This document shows, one piece after another, positions 52,178 through 61,491 of a stretch of DNA of 64,000 bases. The stretch is taken from positions 1-64,000 of the forward strand of contig JBCAXA010000006.1 of NCBI GenBank assembly GCA_038534295.1. Reading direction: 5' to 3'. A program made the position numbers and the translations under genes. This DNA comes from JBCAXA01 sp038534295 (GTDB lineage Bacteria; Pseudomonadota; Gammaproteobacteria; Steroidobacterales; Woeseiaceae). Each line of letters begins with the position of its first letter. Positions within the stretch are counted from its first letter, which is position 1. The notes beneath the pieces were generated by a model, which saw only the letters and a list, made by a program, of their open reading frames with translations, was not told the origin of the DNA and did no database searches.

Positions 52178-54131
52178 GGTCACGCGCTTCGCGCTCAAGG
52201 GTTGGCACGTCGTCGGCACCGCCGTAGCGCACTGCTTGGTAGCGATCGAAGAAGCTCTGTCCGGCGCCGGCCAGTGCCGGGTAGCGGTCGGCAAAACGGT
52301 GCGCGGCGACGCTGGCCGTTTCGTGCGGCGCGAGCGCAACGCGCAAGCGCCGCAGCGCGCGTCGGTAGATGCGCTCGGCATCGTCGGGCCGTGGGCGCGC
52401 GTAGCGCCTGGCGAGCTGGAATGCGACGAGACCCAGACAGCCGAGCGCCGCAATCCCTAGCGCGAACGCGAGCTTGTCCCAGCGCGGATCGTCCATGCCC
52501 AACCAGCGCATAAAACGCTGCTGAGTTTCCGGGCCATAGCCAAGCACCCATTCGTCCCAGCGGGCGTTGATGGCGTCCCACGTGAAGCCTGCGCCGCTCA
52601 GCCACGCGAAATCGAGCCAGCCGCCGAGCCCGCGTTGGCCACTGGAGCGCAGGGCAGCGTCGAGACCGGATTCGAGTCGAATCGCGGAAACCGCCGCAGT
52701 TGGGTCGATGCGGGTCCAACCGTAGTCGTCACGCCAGATTTCGACCCACGCATGCGCATCCGACTGGCGCACGATCAGGTAGTCGCCGAGCGGATTGACC
52801 TCGCCACCTTGATAGCCCGCGACGACGCGAGACGGCACGCCACCCGCGCGCATCAGCGTCGCAAACGCAGTCGCGAAGTGTTCGCAAAAACCGGCTTTGG
52901 TCTCGAAGAGAAATTCATCCATCGAGTGTTGACCGAGCAGCGGTGGCTCGAGCGTGTAGACAAAATCGCTCGCAAACAGCTCGAGCACCTCACCGATGAA
53001 CTCGTCGACGCTCGCGCTCGACTCGCGTAGCTCCGCGCCCAACGACTGCGCCCGCGGGTTGCTGCCGGATGGTAACTTCAAGAGCCGCCGCCGGGTTTGC
53101 GGGCCGAGCGCTGTGCCGATCGAGAACTCTGTGTACGAGCGCAGTTCGAGGACCGTCCGCTGGTCGATGGGCCGGCGTACCGTCAGCTGCTGGGTCGGCG
53201 TCATACGCGCTTTCGGATGGTCCCAAGCTTCCGGGATGTCGAGTGCAAACAACCAAAATTGGCCGGTGGGCTGCAGCGTCATGCGATAGCGATACGATTC
53301 GCCGACGAAGCTCACTTCGTCGTCGATACGGCCGGTCCCCGAGTAATCGCTTGCCTGCCACGCCCGGCCGACGATGGTCTCCATCACCGGCCCGCGCCAG
53401 TACAGGTCACGGGTCGCCGGCAAGGCATCGTCGAATTCGACGCGAAACGCGACGGCGTCAGAGCGGATCAGCGACGCGATGCTGCCCGGTTCGATGCGGT
53501 CCGATATGCCGGTGGCGCCGACACCGCTTTGCGTTGGCACCGCCCAGAAAGGCCCCGGAACGCGCGGGAACAAAATCCAAAACGCCAGCAGCAACGGTAG
53601 GGCATGTGCGCCGAGACGCATCGCGCTGCGCAGCGCTCGGGATGCTGGAAGCACCTGGCCGAGCCTTGCGACTTGCTGCCATGCCACCAGCACGGCCAGC
53701 AATGCCACAAACAGGTACGGCAACGACCACAACGCCTGTTCGCGCAACACCGATGCCAGCATTAGAAACAGCGCGATGAACAGCACCACGTACAGATCGC
53801 GACGGCGGTGCGTTTCCAAGAGTTTCAACGCGGCCATCAGTGCGAGTAAGGCGGTGCCCGGCACGATGCCGTTGATGCTCGAGTAGAGACTAAGTACCCC
53901 TAAGAGCGCGGCTAGGGCCAGCAGCGCGCGCAACCACAGCGGCGGCAGGTGCCAGCGGCGATGCTCGGCGAGCAGTCGCCAGCCGCCGCTCGCGAAGGTC
54001 ATGGCGGTAATCCACGGCGGAAAATACGGCACGTGTGGTGCGAAGCCGACGGCCAGCGCGGCCATCGCCCACGCCAACGGCGCAAGCAGGACGCCGGTGG
54101 TGGCCTTACCGCGAATCAAACGCATCGTCAT
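52128..54131 (-). CDS. Transglutaminase-like membrane protein (TgpA/DUF3488 type)
   Basis: A 667-residue protein with about six N-terminal membrane helices, a DUF3488 region and a periplasmic transglutaminase-like domain with the triad Cys416 (KAGFCEHFATAF), His460 (SDAHAWVEIW) and Asp476 (TRIDPTAA). One further helix and a cytoplasmic DUF4129-like tail follow. TgpA of Pseudomonas is essential, but its substrate is unknown. The start at 54131 overlaps the DUF58 gene by 26 bp; a Met two codons later is equally possible. Confidence 0.92.
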   Translation of the reverse strand: MTMRLIRGKATTGVLLAPLAWAMAALAVGFAPHVPYFPPWITAMTFASGGWRLLAEHRRWHLPPLWLRALLALAALLGVLSLYSSINGIVPGTALLALMAALKLLETHRRRDLYVVLFIALFLMLASVLREQALWSLPYLFVALLAVLVAWQQVARLGQVLPASRALRSAMRLGAHALPLLLAFWILFPRVPGPFWAVPTQSGVGATGISDRIEPGSIASLIRSDAVAFRVEFDDALPATRDLYWRGPVMETIVGRAWQASDYSGTGRIDDEVSFVGESYRYRMTLQPTGQFWLFALDIPEAWDHPKARMTPTQQLTVRRPIDQRTVLELRSYTEFSIGTALGPQTRRRLLKLPSGSNPRAQSLGAELRESSASVDEFIGEVLELFASDFVYTLEPPLLGQHSMDEFLFETKAGFCEHFATAFATLMRAGGVPSRVVAGYQGGEVNPLGDYLIVRQSDAHAWVEIWRDDYGWTRIDPTAAVSAIRLESGLDAALRSSGQRGLGGWLDFAWLSGAGFTWDAINARWDEWVLGYGPETQQRFMRWLGMDDPRWDKLAFALGIAALGCLGLVAFQLARRYARPRPDDAERIYRRALRRLRVALAPHETASVAAHRFADRYPALAGAGQSFFDRYQAVRYGGADDVPTLEREARDLIGAARRARATATKPR

Positions 54132-55104
54132 GACCAAACAGCGCCAGTGCATCGAGACAGCGGTTGCGATGCGCCATACCACAGTCGGGCTCAATGCGCC
54201 GCGCCGGCAAGGCGAGGCCATACGACAAACCAGCCTCTTGGGCATCGAGCAGCTGACGCGTCAAGATCGACAGCGCTTGTTCGACATTGACGGCGTCAAC
54301 GTGCGCAAGTTCTAGCCAAATCGGTCCCGCGCCCGCACCGGCGAATTTCTTGGTGCTGAGGTCGCCGGCCCGGGCCAGCGACCGCCACGCGATTCGCGAC
54401 GGCGCATCGCCGGGTTGATAGTCGCGCAGGCCCGCGAAATCCTCGTCGCCGATTTGTTCGTTGAGACTGCCGGCACTGCCGGCGGCCGGCGGCGGTAAGC
54501 TCGCGCGTTCGGCCGGCGCAGGCCAAACCAGCGCCGAGCTGGTCGGATGCAGCCAGCCCCAGGCAACAAACATCCCGAGCGGGTATCCCGTGCGTATGCG
54601 ATAGCGCGGCTGCGCGATTCGGCCCCGGCGCGGTGCCGGTTGTGTCAGCGTGACGGCGGTGCTACCGGTCGCCGCTACGTCCACCGGTCGGGCCGCGTCG
54701 TCGTCGCTCGTGACACAAAGGTCAAAGCGATCGCTTGCCGACGGATTCTCGAGTACCACCCGCCAAGCCAGCGCTTCGCCGGCAAACACCGACTCCGCGC
54801 CGCCGCTGCGTACCACGAGGCCGCTCAAGTTGCCGTGCGTGTGATGCATCGCAACCAGACCAATGGCCGCGAGCGCGAACGTCAACGCGAAAGCCAACGA
54901 GTTGTTGTAATTCATCGAGCCGAGCAGCATGACAAATGCGGTCAGGCCGAATGTCAGGCCAACCAGATTCGGCAGGATGTACACACGTCTTGAGCTGAGC
55001 TCGACACGACCGTGGTCGCTGCCTTGCCGGCGCTTGGCCCAGCCGCGCGCTGATTCACGGAGCGCACCGGTTGCTCGAGCGAAGACTCGCTCGGCGGCAA
55101 TCAC
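54106..55104 (-). CDS. DUF58-domain protein
   Basis: A 332-residue protein with two central membrane helices (about 43-85) and the DUF58 core in the C-terminal half (GDEDFAGLRDYQPGDAPSRIAWRSLARAGDL). DUF58 proteins have a von Willebrand A-like fold and work beside MoxR ATPases and TgpA-like proteins in the envelope. It overlaps moxR by 4 bp (ATGA) and the transglutaminase gene at its end. Confidence 0.92.
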   Translation of the reverse strand: MIAAERVFARATGALRESARGWAKRRQGSDHGRVELSSRRVYILPNLVGLTFGLTAFVMLLGSMNYNNSLAFALTFALAAIGLVAMHHTHGNLSGLVVRSGGAESVFAGEALAWRVVLENPSASDRFDLCVTSDDDAARPVDVAATGSTAVTLTQPAPRRGRIAQPRYRIRTGYPLGMFVAWGWLHPTSSALVWPAPAERASLPPPAAGSAGSLNEQIGDEDFAGLRDYQPGDAPSRIAWRSLARAGDLSTKKFAGAGAGPIWLELAHVDAVNVEQALSILTRQLLDAQEAGLSYGLALPARRIEPDCGMAHRNRCLDALALFGHDDAFDSR

Positions 55105-56063
55105 GGGATCGGAACGGCTTCGATGACGTCGCGCGCCATCTCGAATGCGCTGCGAGCGTGTTGCGGCTGACGCGGTCGCAGACGGTGCGCGAGGATGGCC
55201 GGCGCAGCCAGCTGTACGTCGTCTGGGTAGACCCCTTGGCGCCCCTCGATGAGCGCGAGCGCTTGGGCGGCGCGGCGCAACGCAATGGCACCGCGCGGCG
55301 ACAAACCCGCCACGAAATCGTTCTGCTCTCGAGTGAAGCGAACAATGGCCTGCAGATAATCGATGATGCTCTCGCTGACCGGGACGGCTGCGGCGTGCTC
55401 CTGCAGCGAACGGACATCGTCGCCTGTCAGCACGGGCACCATCGCACCAAGTCGTTCGGCGCTGTCATGACCCTCGAGCAACGCACGCTCAGCGAGGGCG
55501 GACGGATAGCCGAGTTCGATTCGCATGAGAAACCGATCGAGCTGCGATTCGGGCAGCGCGAACGTGCCCACTTGCTCGGTCGGGTTTTGCGTAGCGATGA
55601 CGTGAAACGGCGCGGGCAATGGCATCGTGACCCCATCAACGCTGACCTGATTCTCCTGCATCGCCTCGAGTAGGGCGCTTTGCGCTTTCGGCGTTGCGCG
55701 ATTGATTTCATCGGCGAGCAGCAGTTCGCTGAACACCGGGCCGGGCTGGAATTCAAACTCTTCGCGGTCACGACGGTAGACCGAGACGCCAATGATGTCG
55801 GCCGGCAGCATGTCGCTGGTGAACTGAATCCGCTTGTAGGCAAGGCCGAGAGTCACCGCCATCGCTCGCGCCAACGTCGTTTTGCCGACGCCAGGCAGGT
55901 CTTCGATCAACAGGTGACCGCGGGCCAGCACGCAGGCTAGCGCGAGCTTCAGCTGTGGCTCTTTGTCGAGGACGACCGAGCCCAGTTGCTCGAGCGTTCG
56001 ACGCAGTGCCGCGTGGGCGTCGATGGTCGCCAGTTTTACCGGGCCGAGCGTTTGCGCTGACAT
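55101..56063 (-). CDS. MoxR-family AAA+ ATPase
   Basis: A 320-residue ATPase. Walker A is LPGVGKTT (56-63), Walker B LLLADEINRATPKAQ, and MQENQVSVDG, VIATQNPTEQVGTFALPESQLDRF and GLSPRGAIALRRAAQALAL are MoxR hallmarks. It is first in the moxR-DUF58-transglutaminase operon, a widespread chaperone-like module whose client is not known here. Confidence 0.95.
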   Translation of the reverse strand: MSAQTLGPVKLATIDAHAALRRTLEQLGSVVLDKEPQLKLALACVLARGHLLIEDLPGVGKTTLARAMAVTLGLAYKRIQFTSDMLPADIIGVSVYRRDREEFEFQPGPVFSELLLADEINRATPKAQSALLEAMQENQVSVDGVTMPLPAPFHVIATQNPTEQVGTFALPESQLDRFLMRIELGYPSALAERALLEGHDSAERLGAMVPVLTGDDVRSLQEHAAAVPVSESIIDYLQAIVRFTREQNDFVAGLSPRGAIALRRAAQALALIEGRQGVYPDDVQLAAPAILAHRLRPRQPQHARSAFEMARDVIEAVPIP

Positions 56064-56128
56064 CGGGTCAGGTCTCCGAACCGCTTAACCGGTGCAGTGT
56101 CGCCTACGGGAACGGTCATTGCATCCGT

Positions 56129-56143
56129 CAGATAGCGTATCTG
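56129..56143. promoter_or_regulatory. Palindrome CAGATAgcgTATCTG in the moxR upstream region
   Basis: A perfect 6-bp inverted repeat around a 3-bp centre lies 66 bp ahead of the moxR start, in the 170-bp gap after valS. Its size and place fit an operator for a dimeric regulator, but no protein can be named. Confidence 0.35.
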
Positions 56144-56233
56144 TGACGCGCGCCACACGGCGAGCGGCACTCCTACCAACGTAACAATCGCGTCTGAGGG
56201 GTGACGAGACGTGGGTCGCATCCCCCACGAGGG

Positions 56234-58975
56234 TCAGTCGAGACGACGAATTTGCGCGTCGAGATCGGCACTCGCCTGCTCAAGTGTGGCCAGCCGAGCG
56301 CGCTCGCGTTCGACGACGTCGCTTGGTGCGTTCGCAACAAAGTTCGGATTGTCGAGTTTGCCGCGCACTTTGCCGAGATCGCTGGCCGTTTTCGTCAGCT
56401 GTTTGGTGAGCCGCGCGCGTTCGGCGGCCAGGTCGATCAGCCCGGCCAACGGAACCCGTATTTTCATTTCGCCAAGGAGTGCGGTTGCGGCCATCGGGAG
56501 CTCGCCGTCATCGTGAAACTCGACCCGCTCGAGCCGGGCGATGCGCGTCAGCAGCGGGCCAAGACGGGCAACACGCTCGCGATCGCCGGCGGCGGCATCG
56601 TCGAGCAAGACAGGCACGAACTTGCCGGGCGAGATATTCATTTCACCGCGAATCTGCCGCACTCCGAGCGTGAAACCGGTCAACCAGTCCATATCGGCCT
56701 CGGCAGCCGGATCGATTTTTGTCGGGTCTTCGATGGGGAATTCCGCGCGCATGACGGTCTCGTCGGCGGTCGATCGATCGCCAAAGCTGAGCCAGATCTC
56801 CTCCGTCACGAATGGCATCAATGGGTGCAGCAGCCTGAGCGCGGCGTCGAGCACGCTCGTCAATGTCGCTTGCGCCGCCGCGCGTGCGCCGTCGCTCATC
56901 GCTTCACTGGTCAGCGTCGCTTTGGCGAGCTCCAAATACCAGTCGCAATACGCATGCCAGACGAAGTCGTACAGCGCCTGTGCCGCGAGATCGAGGCGGT
57001 ACTGACCAAAATGACGGTGGACGTCGCCGATCGTGCGGTTGAGCCGCGACAAAATCCAACGCTCGGCGATACCGGGCTCTGGATCGGCCGCGACCGGCTC
57101 CGTCGTTGCCATGTGTACGTAGCGCGCCGCGTTCCAGAGCTTGTTGCAGAAATTGCGGTTGCCCTCGATGCGGCCGAGTTCAAAACGAATATCGCGGCCA
57201 GTGGTCGCCAGTTGGGCAAACGTGAAACGCAACGCATCGCAACCGTACGCCGGGATCCCGTCGGGAAACTGCTTGCGCGTCGCCGCTTCGATTTTGGGGG
57301 CGAGATGTGGTTGCATCAGGCCGGTCAGGCGCTTTTCGAGCAGGCTGTCGAGATCTATGCCGCGGATCAGGTCCAGCGGATCGAGTACGTTGCCTTTCGA
57401 TTTGGACATCTTCTGACCGTCTTGATCTCGTATCAGGCCGTGGATGTAGACCTCGCGAAACGGAACTTCGCCGGTGAATTTCAGGCCGAGCATGATCATG
57501 CGAGCGACCCAGAAAAAGATAATGTCAAAGCCGGTGACGAGGACGTTAGTCGGGTAAAACGTTGCCAAACGCTCGGTCTCACTCGGCCAGCCGAGTGTCG
57601 AGAACGGCCATAGACCGGACGAAAACCAGGTGTCGAGAACGTCGTTGTCACGCGTCAGTTCGACATCGTCCTTAAGGCCATTGAAGGCGCGCGTCTCGGT
57701 TTCGTCGTGACCCACGTAGTGATTGCCATCGGCGTCGTACCACGCCGGGATGCGATGGCCCCACCACAGCTGGCGGCTGATGCACCAGTCCTGAATGTTG
57801 TGCATCCAGTCGAAATACGTTTTCGACCAGTTCTTCGGTACGAAGCGAATGTCGCCGTTTTCAACGGCGGCAATGGCTGGTTTGGCCAGGGGCTCAATGC
57901 GTACGTACCACTGATCGGTCAAATACGGTTCAACGACCGCTTGTGATCGATCGCCGCGCGGCACCGTCATGCGATGTTCGTCGATACCGCGCAGCAAGCC
58001 AGCGGCGTCGAGATCGGCAACGACTTGCTTGCGTGCGTCGTAACGATCCAAATTGCGGTAAGCGGCGGGAACCGCGTCGTTCAGCGTGGCGTCCGGCGCC
58101 AGAATGTTGATCATCGGCAACGCGTGGCGCTGCCCCATCTCGTAGTCGTTGAAATCGTGTGCCGGCGTGATCTTGACGCAGCCAGTGCCAAATTCCGGAT
58201 CGACGTAGTCGTCCGCAATGATCGGAATGGCGCGTTCTGCCAGCGGTAGGCGAACCGTCTTGCCGATCAGGTGGCGGTAACGCTCGTCGTCGGGATGGAC
58301 CGCGACCGCCGTGTCGCCCAACATGGTTTCAGGCCGCGTCGTCGCGACGATCAGCTCGCCGCTGCCGTCGGTGAGCGGGTACGCAAAGCGCCACAGGTGG
58401 CCGTTTTCGTCCTCCGACAACACCTCTAGGTCCGACAGGGCCGTGCGCAAGACTGGGTCCCAGTTCACCAGGCGTTTGCCGCGGTAAATCAGCCCTTCGC
58501 GATACAGATCCACAAAGACTTTCGTGACCGCCGCCGACAAGGCGTCGTCCATTGTGAATCGTTCGGTATCCCAATCGACCGAGCCGCCGAGCGCCGCAAG
58601 TTGCTTCGATATCGCGCCACCCGATTTTGCTTTCCACTCCCAGACCGCGTCGACGAATGCGTCGCGGCCGAGATCATGACGGGTCTTGCCGGCAGCATTT
58701 AGCTGCCGTTCGACGACCATTTGCGTGGCGATGCCGGCGTGATCGGTGCCGTACTGCCACAAGGTGTTGTGGCCGCGCATCCGGTGATAGCGGGTCAAGG
58801 CATCCATGATCGTGTCTTGGAACGCATGGCCCATGTGCAGCGTGCCGGTCACGTTTGGCGGCGGGATCATGATGCAGTAAGGCGTGCCATCGCCCGCCGG
58901 CGCAAAACAGCCGAGATCGCGCCAGCGCTCATAGTGCTTAGCTTCGATGTCGCGCGGGTTGTATTTGTCGTGCAT
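56234..58975 (-). CDS. valS: Valyl-tRNA synthetase
   Basis: A class I synthetase of 913 residues. HMGH lies at 47-50, the KMSKS loop in QKMSKSKGNVLDP, and DWCISRQLWWGHRIP is diagnostic for the family. The CP1 editing domain is present (TRPETMLGDTAVAVHPDDER), as is the C-terminal coiled coil that binds tRNA. It follows the small acidic protein gene by 48 bp in the holC-valS cluster. Confidence 0.97.
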   Translation of the reverse strand: MHDKYNPRDIEAKHYERWRDLGCFAPAGDGTPYCIMIPPPNVTGTLHMGHAFQDTIMDALTRYHRMRGHNTLWQYGTDHAGIATQMVVERQLNAAGKTRHDLGRDAFVDAVWEWKAKSGGAISKQLAALGGSVDWDTERFTMDDALSAAVTKVFVDLYREGLIYRGKRLVNWDPVLRTALSDLEVLSEDENGHLWRFAYPLTDGSGELIVATTRPETMLGDTAVAVHPDDERYRHLIGKTVRLPLAERAIPIIADDYVDPEFGTGCVKITPAHDFNDYEMGQRHALPMINILAPDATLNDAVPAAYRNLDRYDARKQVVADLDAAGLLRGIDEHRMTVPRGDRSQAVVEPYLTDQWYVRIEPLAKPAIAAVENGDIRFVPKNWSKTYFDWMHNIQDWCISRQLWWGHRIPAWYDADGNHYVGHDETETRAFNGLKDDVELTRDNDVLDTWFSSGLWPFSTLGWPSETERLATFYPTNVLVTGFDIIFFWVARMIMLGLKFTGEVPFREVYIHGLIRDQDGQKMSKSKGNVLDPLDLIRGIDLDSLLEKRLTGLMQPHLAPKIEAATRKQFPDGIPAYGCDALRFTFAQLATTGRDIRFELGRIEGNRNFCNKLWNAARYVHMATTEPVAADPEPGIAERWILSRLNRTIGDVHRHFGQYRLDLAAQALYDFVWHAYCDWYLELAKATLTSEAMSDGARAAAQATLTSVLDAALRLLHPLMPFVTEEIWLSFGDRSTADETVMRAEFPIEDPTKIDPAAEADMDWLTGFTLGVRQIRGEMNISPGKFVPVLLDDAAAGDRERVARLGPLLTRIARLERVEFHDDGELPMAATALLGEMKIRVPLAGLIDLAAERARLTKQLTKTASDLGKVRGKLDNPNFVANAPSDVVERERARLATLEQASADLDAQIRRLD

Positions 58976-59023
58976 GGTCTGCTTGGCTGCGGCCAGCCTC
59001 GGGTCGAACTCGAACGGGAAAGT

Positions 59024-59293
59024 TTAGCGGGTTTCGTCGTCGGATTTGCTGTCGGTGGGGGCGGCACGCAAGGCGCCGACCACGATCTGCGGCAATTGCT
59101 CGTTCAGCTCGCGAGAAATACGCAGCACGAGCTGCCGCTCGACGTCGGTCAGCGCCGCTTTGACCACGCGCACGATAAGTGCTGCGCTGGCGGCCGATAT
59201 TTGCTTGATTTGAGCTTCGGTAAGTCGGTCCGTACCGCGCCGTTCGCGACGAACGACGTCAGTGAGCATTGGGATGTCGTCTTCGTCGTCCAC
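59024..59293 (-). CDS. Small acidic-start protein between holC and valS
   Basis: An 89-residue protein beginning DDEDDIPMLTDVV and continuing as a predicted amphipathic helix (AASAALIVRVVKAALTDVERQLVLRI and the stretch after it). A short acidic protein at this place, with an IPxLTxVV motif, recurs in gammaproteobacterial valS-holC clusters; I know no function. It lies 28 bp after holC and 48 bp before valS, so it is probably on the same transcript. Confidence 0.65.
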   Translation of the reverse strand: MDDEDDIPMLTDVVRRERRGTDRLTEAQIKQISAASAALIVRVVKAALTDVERQLVLRISRELNEQLPQIVVGALRAAPTDSKSDDETR

Positions 59294-59321
59294 GTCAGTT
59301 CCGCGGCGTCGTGAGAGGCGG

Positions 59322-59747
59322 TCAGTCTAGCGTATGCGTTTCAATAGTGAAGCCACTGGCCTTGTATTGGCGGAAGCGTTCACGGGCAAGATTCCGGCGC
59401 GCCGGACTGGCCGTGACGACCTCTGCGATGCGCGCGAACTTCTCTCGAGCTGGAGGCAGATCTGCCGAAAGGTTGATCATCAAATCAGCGCTCGCCGGCA
59501 GATTGACGGCCGCGCCGATCGTCACCGGTGCCGCGTCGTCAGACAGCCCAAGGATTTCGTGCGGCACGAAAGCGCCGTCGCGAAAGGTCCACAGCAGCGC
59601 GTCGAGGCGCTGCGCCTGATCGATATCGTCGACGTGCAAATGGACACGTTGACCGAGCCGGTAGACCTGATTGGTCAGGCGGCAGGCGAAGACGAAATCG
59701 GCGTCAGGCGCGTCTGACGCAAGCACATAGAAATCGACGCGGCTCAA
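59322..59747 (-). CDS. holC: DNA polymerase III subunit chi
   Basis: HolC (141 residues) links the clamp loader to single-stranded DNA-binding protein. VDFYVLASDAPDADFVFACRL and RLDALLWTFRDGAFVPHEI are family segments, and EVVTASPARRNLARERFRQYKASG ends the domain. It follows pepA by 4 bp, the conserved pepA-holC-valS order. Confidence 0.93.
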   Translation of the reverse strand: MSRVDFYVLASDAPDADFVFACRLTNQVYRLGQRVHLHVDDIDQAQRLDALLWTFRDGAFVPHEILGLSDDAAPVTIGAAVNLPASADLMINLSADLPPAREKFARIAEVVTASPARRNLARERFRQYKASGFTIETHTLD

Positions 59748-59751
59748 CGGT

Positions 59752-61254
59752 TCAGTCGGCGGCGAGACCCGCAGCGTGAATCAGATAGTCGGTCAACATC
59801 GGTACCGGTCGGCCCGTCGCGCCTTTTTTCGATCCCGACAGCCACGCCGTGCCGGCAATATCGAGGTGCGCCCACGGCACGCCCTCGGTAAATTTGCCCA
59901 GAAAACACGCGGCCGTGACGGTTCCAGCTTCGCGTCCGCCGATATTGGCCATGTCCGCGAAATTGCTCCGCAATTGTTCGGCATATTCCTCCGACATCGG
60001 CAGGCGCCAGGCTTTGTCGCCGCTGCGTTGGCCGGCGGCCAGCAGTTCCTCGGCGAGACCGTCATCGTTGGCCAATAGACCGGCGTTGTGACGGCCGAGC
60101 GCGATGACGCAAGCGCCCGTCAAGGTCGCGGTGTCGATAATGACCTGCGGATTGAACTGCCGCGCGTAGGTCAGCGCGTCACAGAGGATTAGCCGCCCTT
60201 CGGCGTCGGTATTCAAGATTTCGATGGTCTTGCCGGCCATGGACGTAACGATGTCGCCGGGTCGGCTCGCGCGGCCGCTCGGCATGTTCTCGGCAGTCGG
60301 CACGATGACCAAAAGATTCAGCGGCAGCTTCAGCGCGCACGCCGCCGCCAGCGTGCCTAATACTCCAGCAGCGCCGCACATGTCGAACTTCATTTCGTCC
60401 ATGCCGGGCCCCGGCTTGAGCGATATGCCGCCGGTATCGAACGTGATGCCTTTGCCGACCAGCGCAATCGGCGCCTCGTCGCCTTTGCTGCCGCGATACT
60501 GGAGCACGATCAGCTTGGACGGCTGTTCGGATCCGTGGCCGACCGACAGCAACGTGTTCATGCCGAGCGCCTTCATGTCGGCCTCGTCGAGGACATCGAT
60601 ATCGAGCTTCGAGTAGCGTTTGGCGAGGTCGCGTGCGCGGTCGGCGATGTAGGTCGGTGTGCAGACGTTTGGCGGCGTATTGCCGAGGTCTCGCGCAAGG
60701 TCGACGCCGCGGACAATTCCCTGAGCGTGGCGAGCGCCGCGCAGCGCGGCGTCTTCGTCGGCATCTTGGTCGACACCGATCGTGACCTTTTTGAGTTTGT
60801 AGGCCGGTGGACGGCGACCGCTCTTGAACGCCCTGAAACGATACATCGCCTGGCCTTGCGCCTCAGCGAGCGTGCGCCCCACGTAGTAAGCCGACATGCC
60901 GGCGGGCGCGGCGTCGGCGAGAAAGTACGTGGCATCGACCGCCGCACCGCCGGCCAGCGTGGCGGCTGCAGCGCGTGCGGCGCGAACAAAGCGCAATGCA
61001 TCGACGCTTTTCTTGTCACCGAGTCCGACGACTGCGATGCGCTCGGCGCCGGCCCCGGCGGGGCACGGCAGAAGCGTACACTTGCCGATTTCCGCCTTGA
61101 TCTCGCCGCTCCGCACCCAGCGGTCGATTTGCCCGTCCAGGCGTTCGTCGAGCGACTGTCCGGCGCGGGTGAGTTTTTTGTTGCTGTAAACGCCGATGAC
61201 GGCGCAGCCGGTCGTGAAGCCGCCGGCCTCGGCGGCAGTAGAAGCGTATTCCAT
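59752..61254 (-). CDS. pepA: Leucyl aminopeptidase PepA
   Basis: A 500-residue M17 di-zinc/manganese aminopeptidase. Metal and catalytic residues Lys268, Asp273 (GKGITFDTGG), Lys280, Asp291, Asp350, Glu352 and Arg354 (NTDAEGRL) are all present. In E. coli PepA also binds DNA in plasmid resolution and carAB control. First gene of pepA-holC-valS, divergent from lptFG. Confidence 0.97.
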   Translation of the reverse strand: MEYASTAAEAGGFTTGCAVIGVYSNKKLTRAGQSLDERLDGQIDRWVRSGEIKAEIGKCTLLPCPAGAGAERIAVVGLGDKKSVDALRFVRAARAAAATLAGGAAVDATYFLADAAPAGMSAYYVGRTLAEAQGQAMYRFRAFKSGRRPPAYKLKKVTIGVDQDADEDAALRGARHAQGIVRGVDLARDLGNTPPNVCTPTYIADRARDLAKRYSKLDIDVLDEADMKALGMNTLLSVGHGSEQPSKLIVLQYRGSKGDEAPIALVGKGITFDTGGISLKPGPGMDEMKFDMCGAAGVLGTLAAACALKLPLNLLVIVPTAENMPSGRASRPGDIVTSMAGKTIEILNTDAEGRLILCDALTYARQFNPQVIIDTATLTGACVIALGRHNAGLLANDDGLAEELLAAGQRSGDKAWRLPMSEEYAEQLRSNFADMANIGGREAGTVTAACFLGKFTEGVPWAHLDIAGTAWLSGSKKGATGRPVPMLTDYLIHAAGLAAD

Positions 61255-61373
61255 AGCCTGTCGATCTCCCGCTTTGTGTCCGACCGCAGCGCCCGAGTGC
61301 TAAACGACCCGCGGCGTCGCTTGACGTCGCGCGGCTGAGCCTTCGATCGTCCGTCGCTTGGCGTGTCGGTCGG

Positions 61374-61401
61374 CGCCTCCGCAGTGGAGGCGGTTATTTT
61401 T
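61374..61401 (+). terminator. Rho-independent terminator-like hairpin in the pepA-lptF gap
   Basis: CGCCTCC (61374-61380) pairs with GGAGGCG (61386-61392) around a 5-base loop, followed by GTTATTTTT. The polarity is plus-strand, yet the genes on either side diverge, so no annotated gene ends here. It could be an attenuator in the lptF leader or the end of an unannotated short transcript. Confidence 0.5.
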
Positions 61402-61491
61402 CGCGCGCTAGTCTAGCCGAATTCCTTGCCGAGCGAGACTATGCACAAGTATCGTCCGTCTCGACAGCGCCGTCCGCGTTCCTAATTGCCG

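Noticed and set aside
51395..52453. 352-codon minus-strand frame opposite the MFS gene
   Set aside because: It is antisense to a clear membrane transporter and lacks hydrophobic pattern or motifs.
56201..57613. 470-codon plus-strand frame opposite valS
   Set aside because: It mirrors the end of valS; composition is typical of antisense frames in GC-rich DNA.
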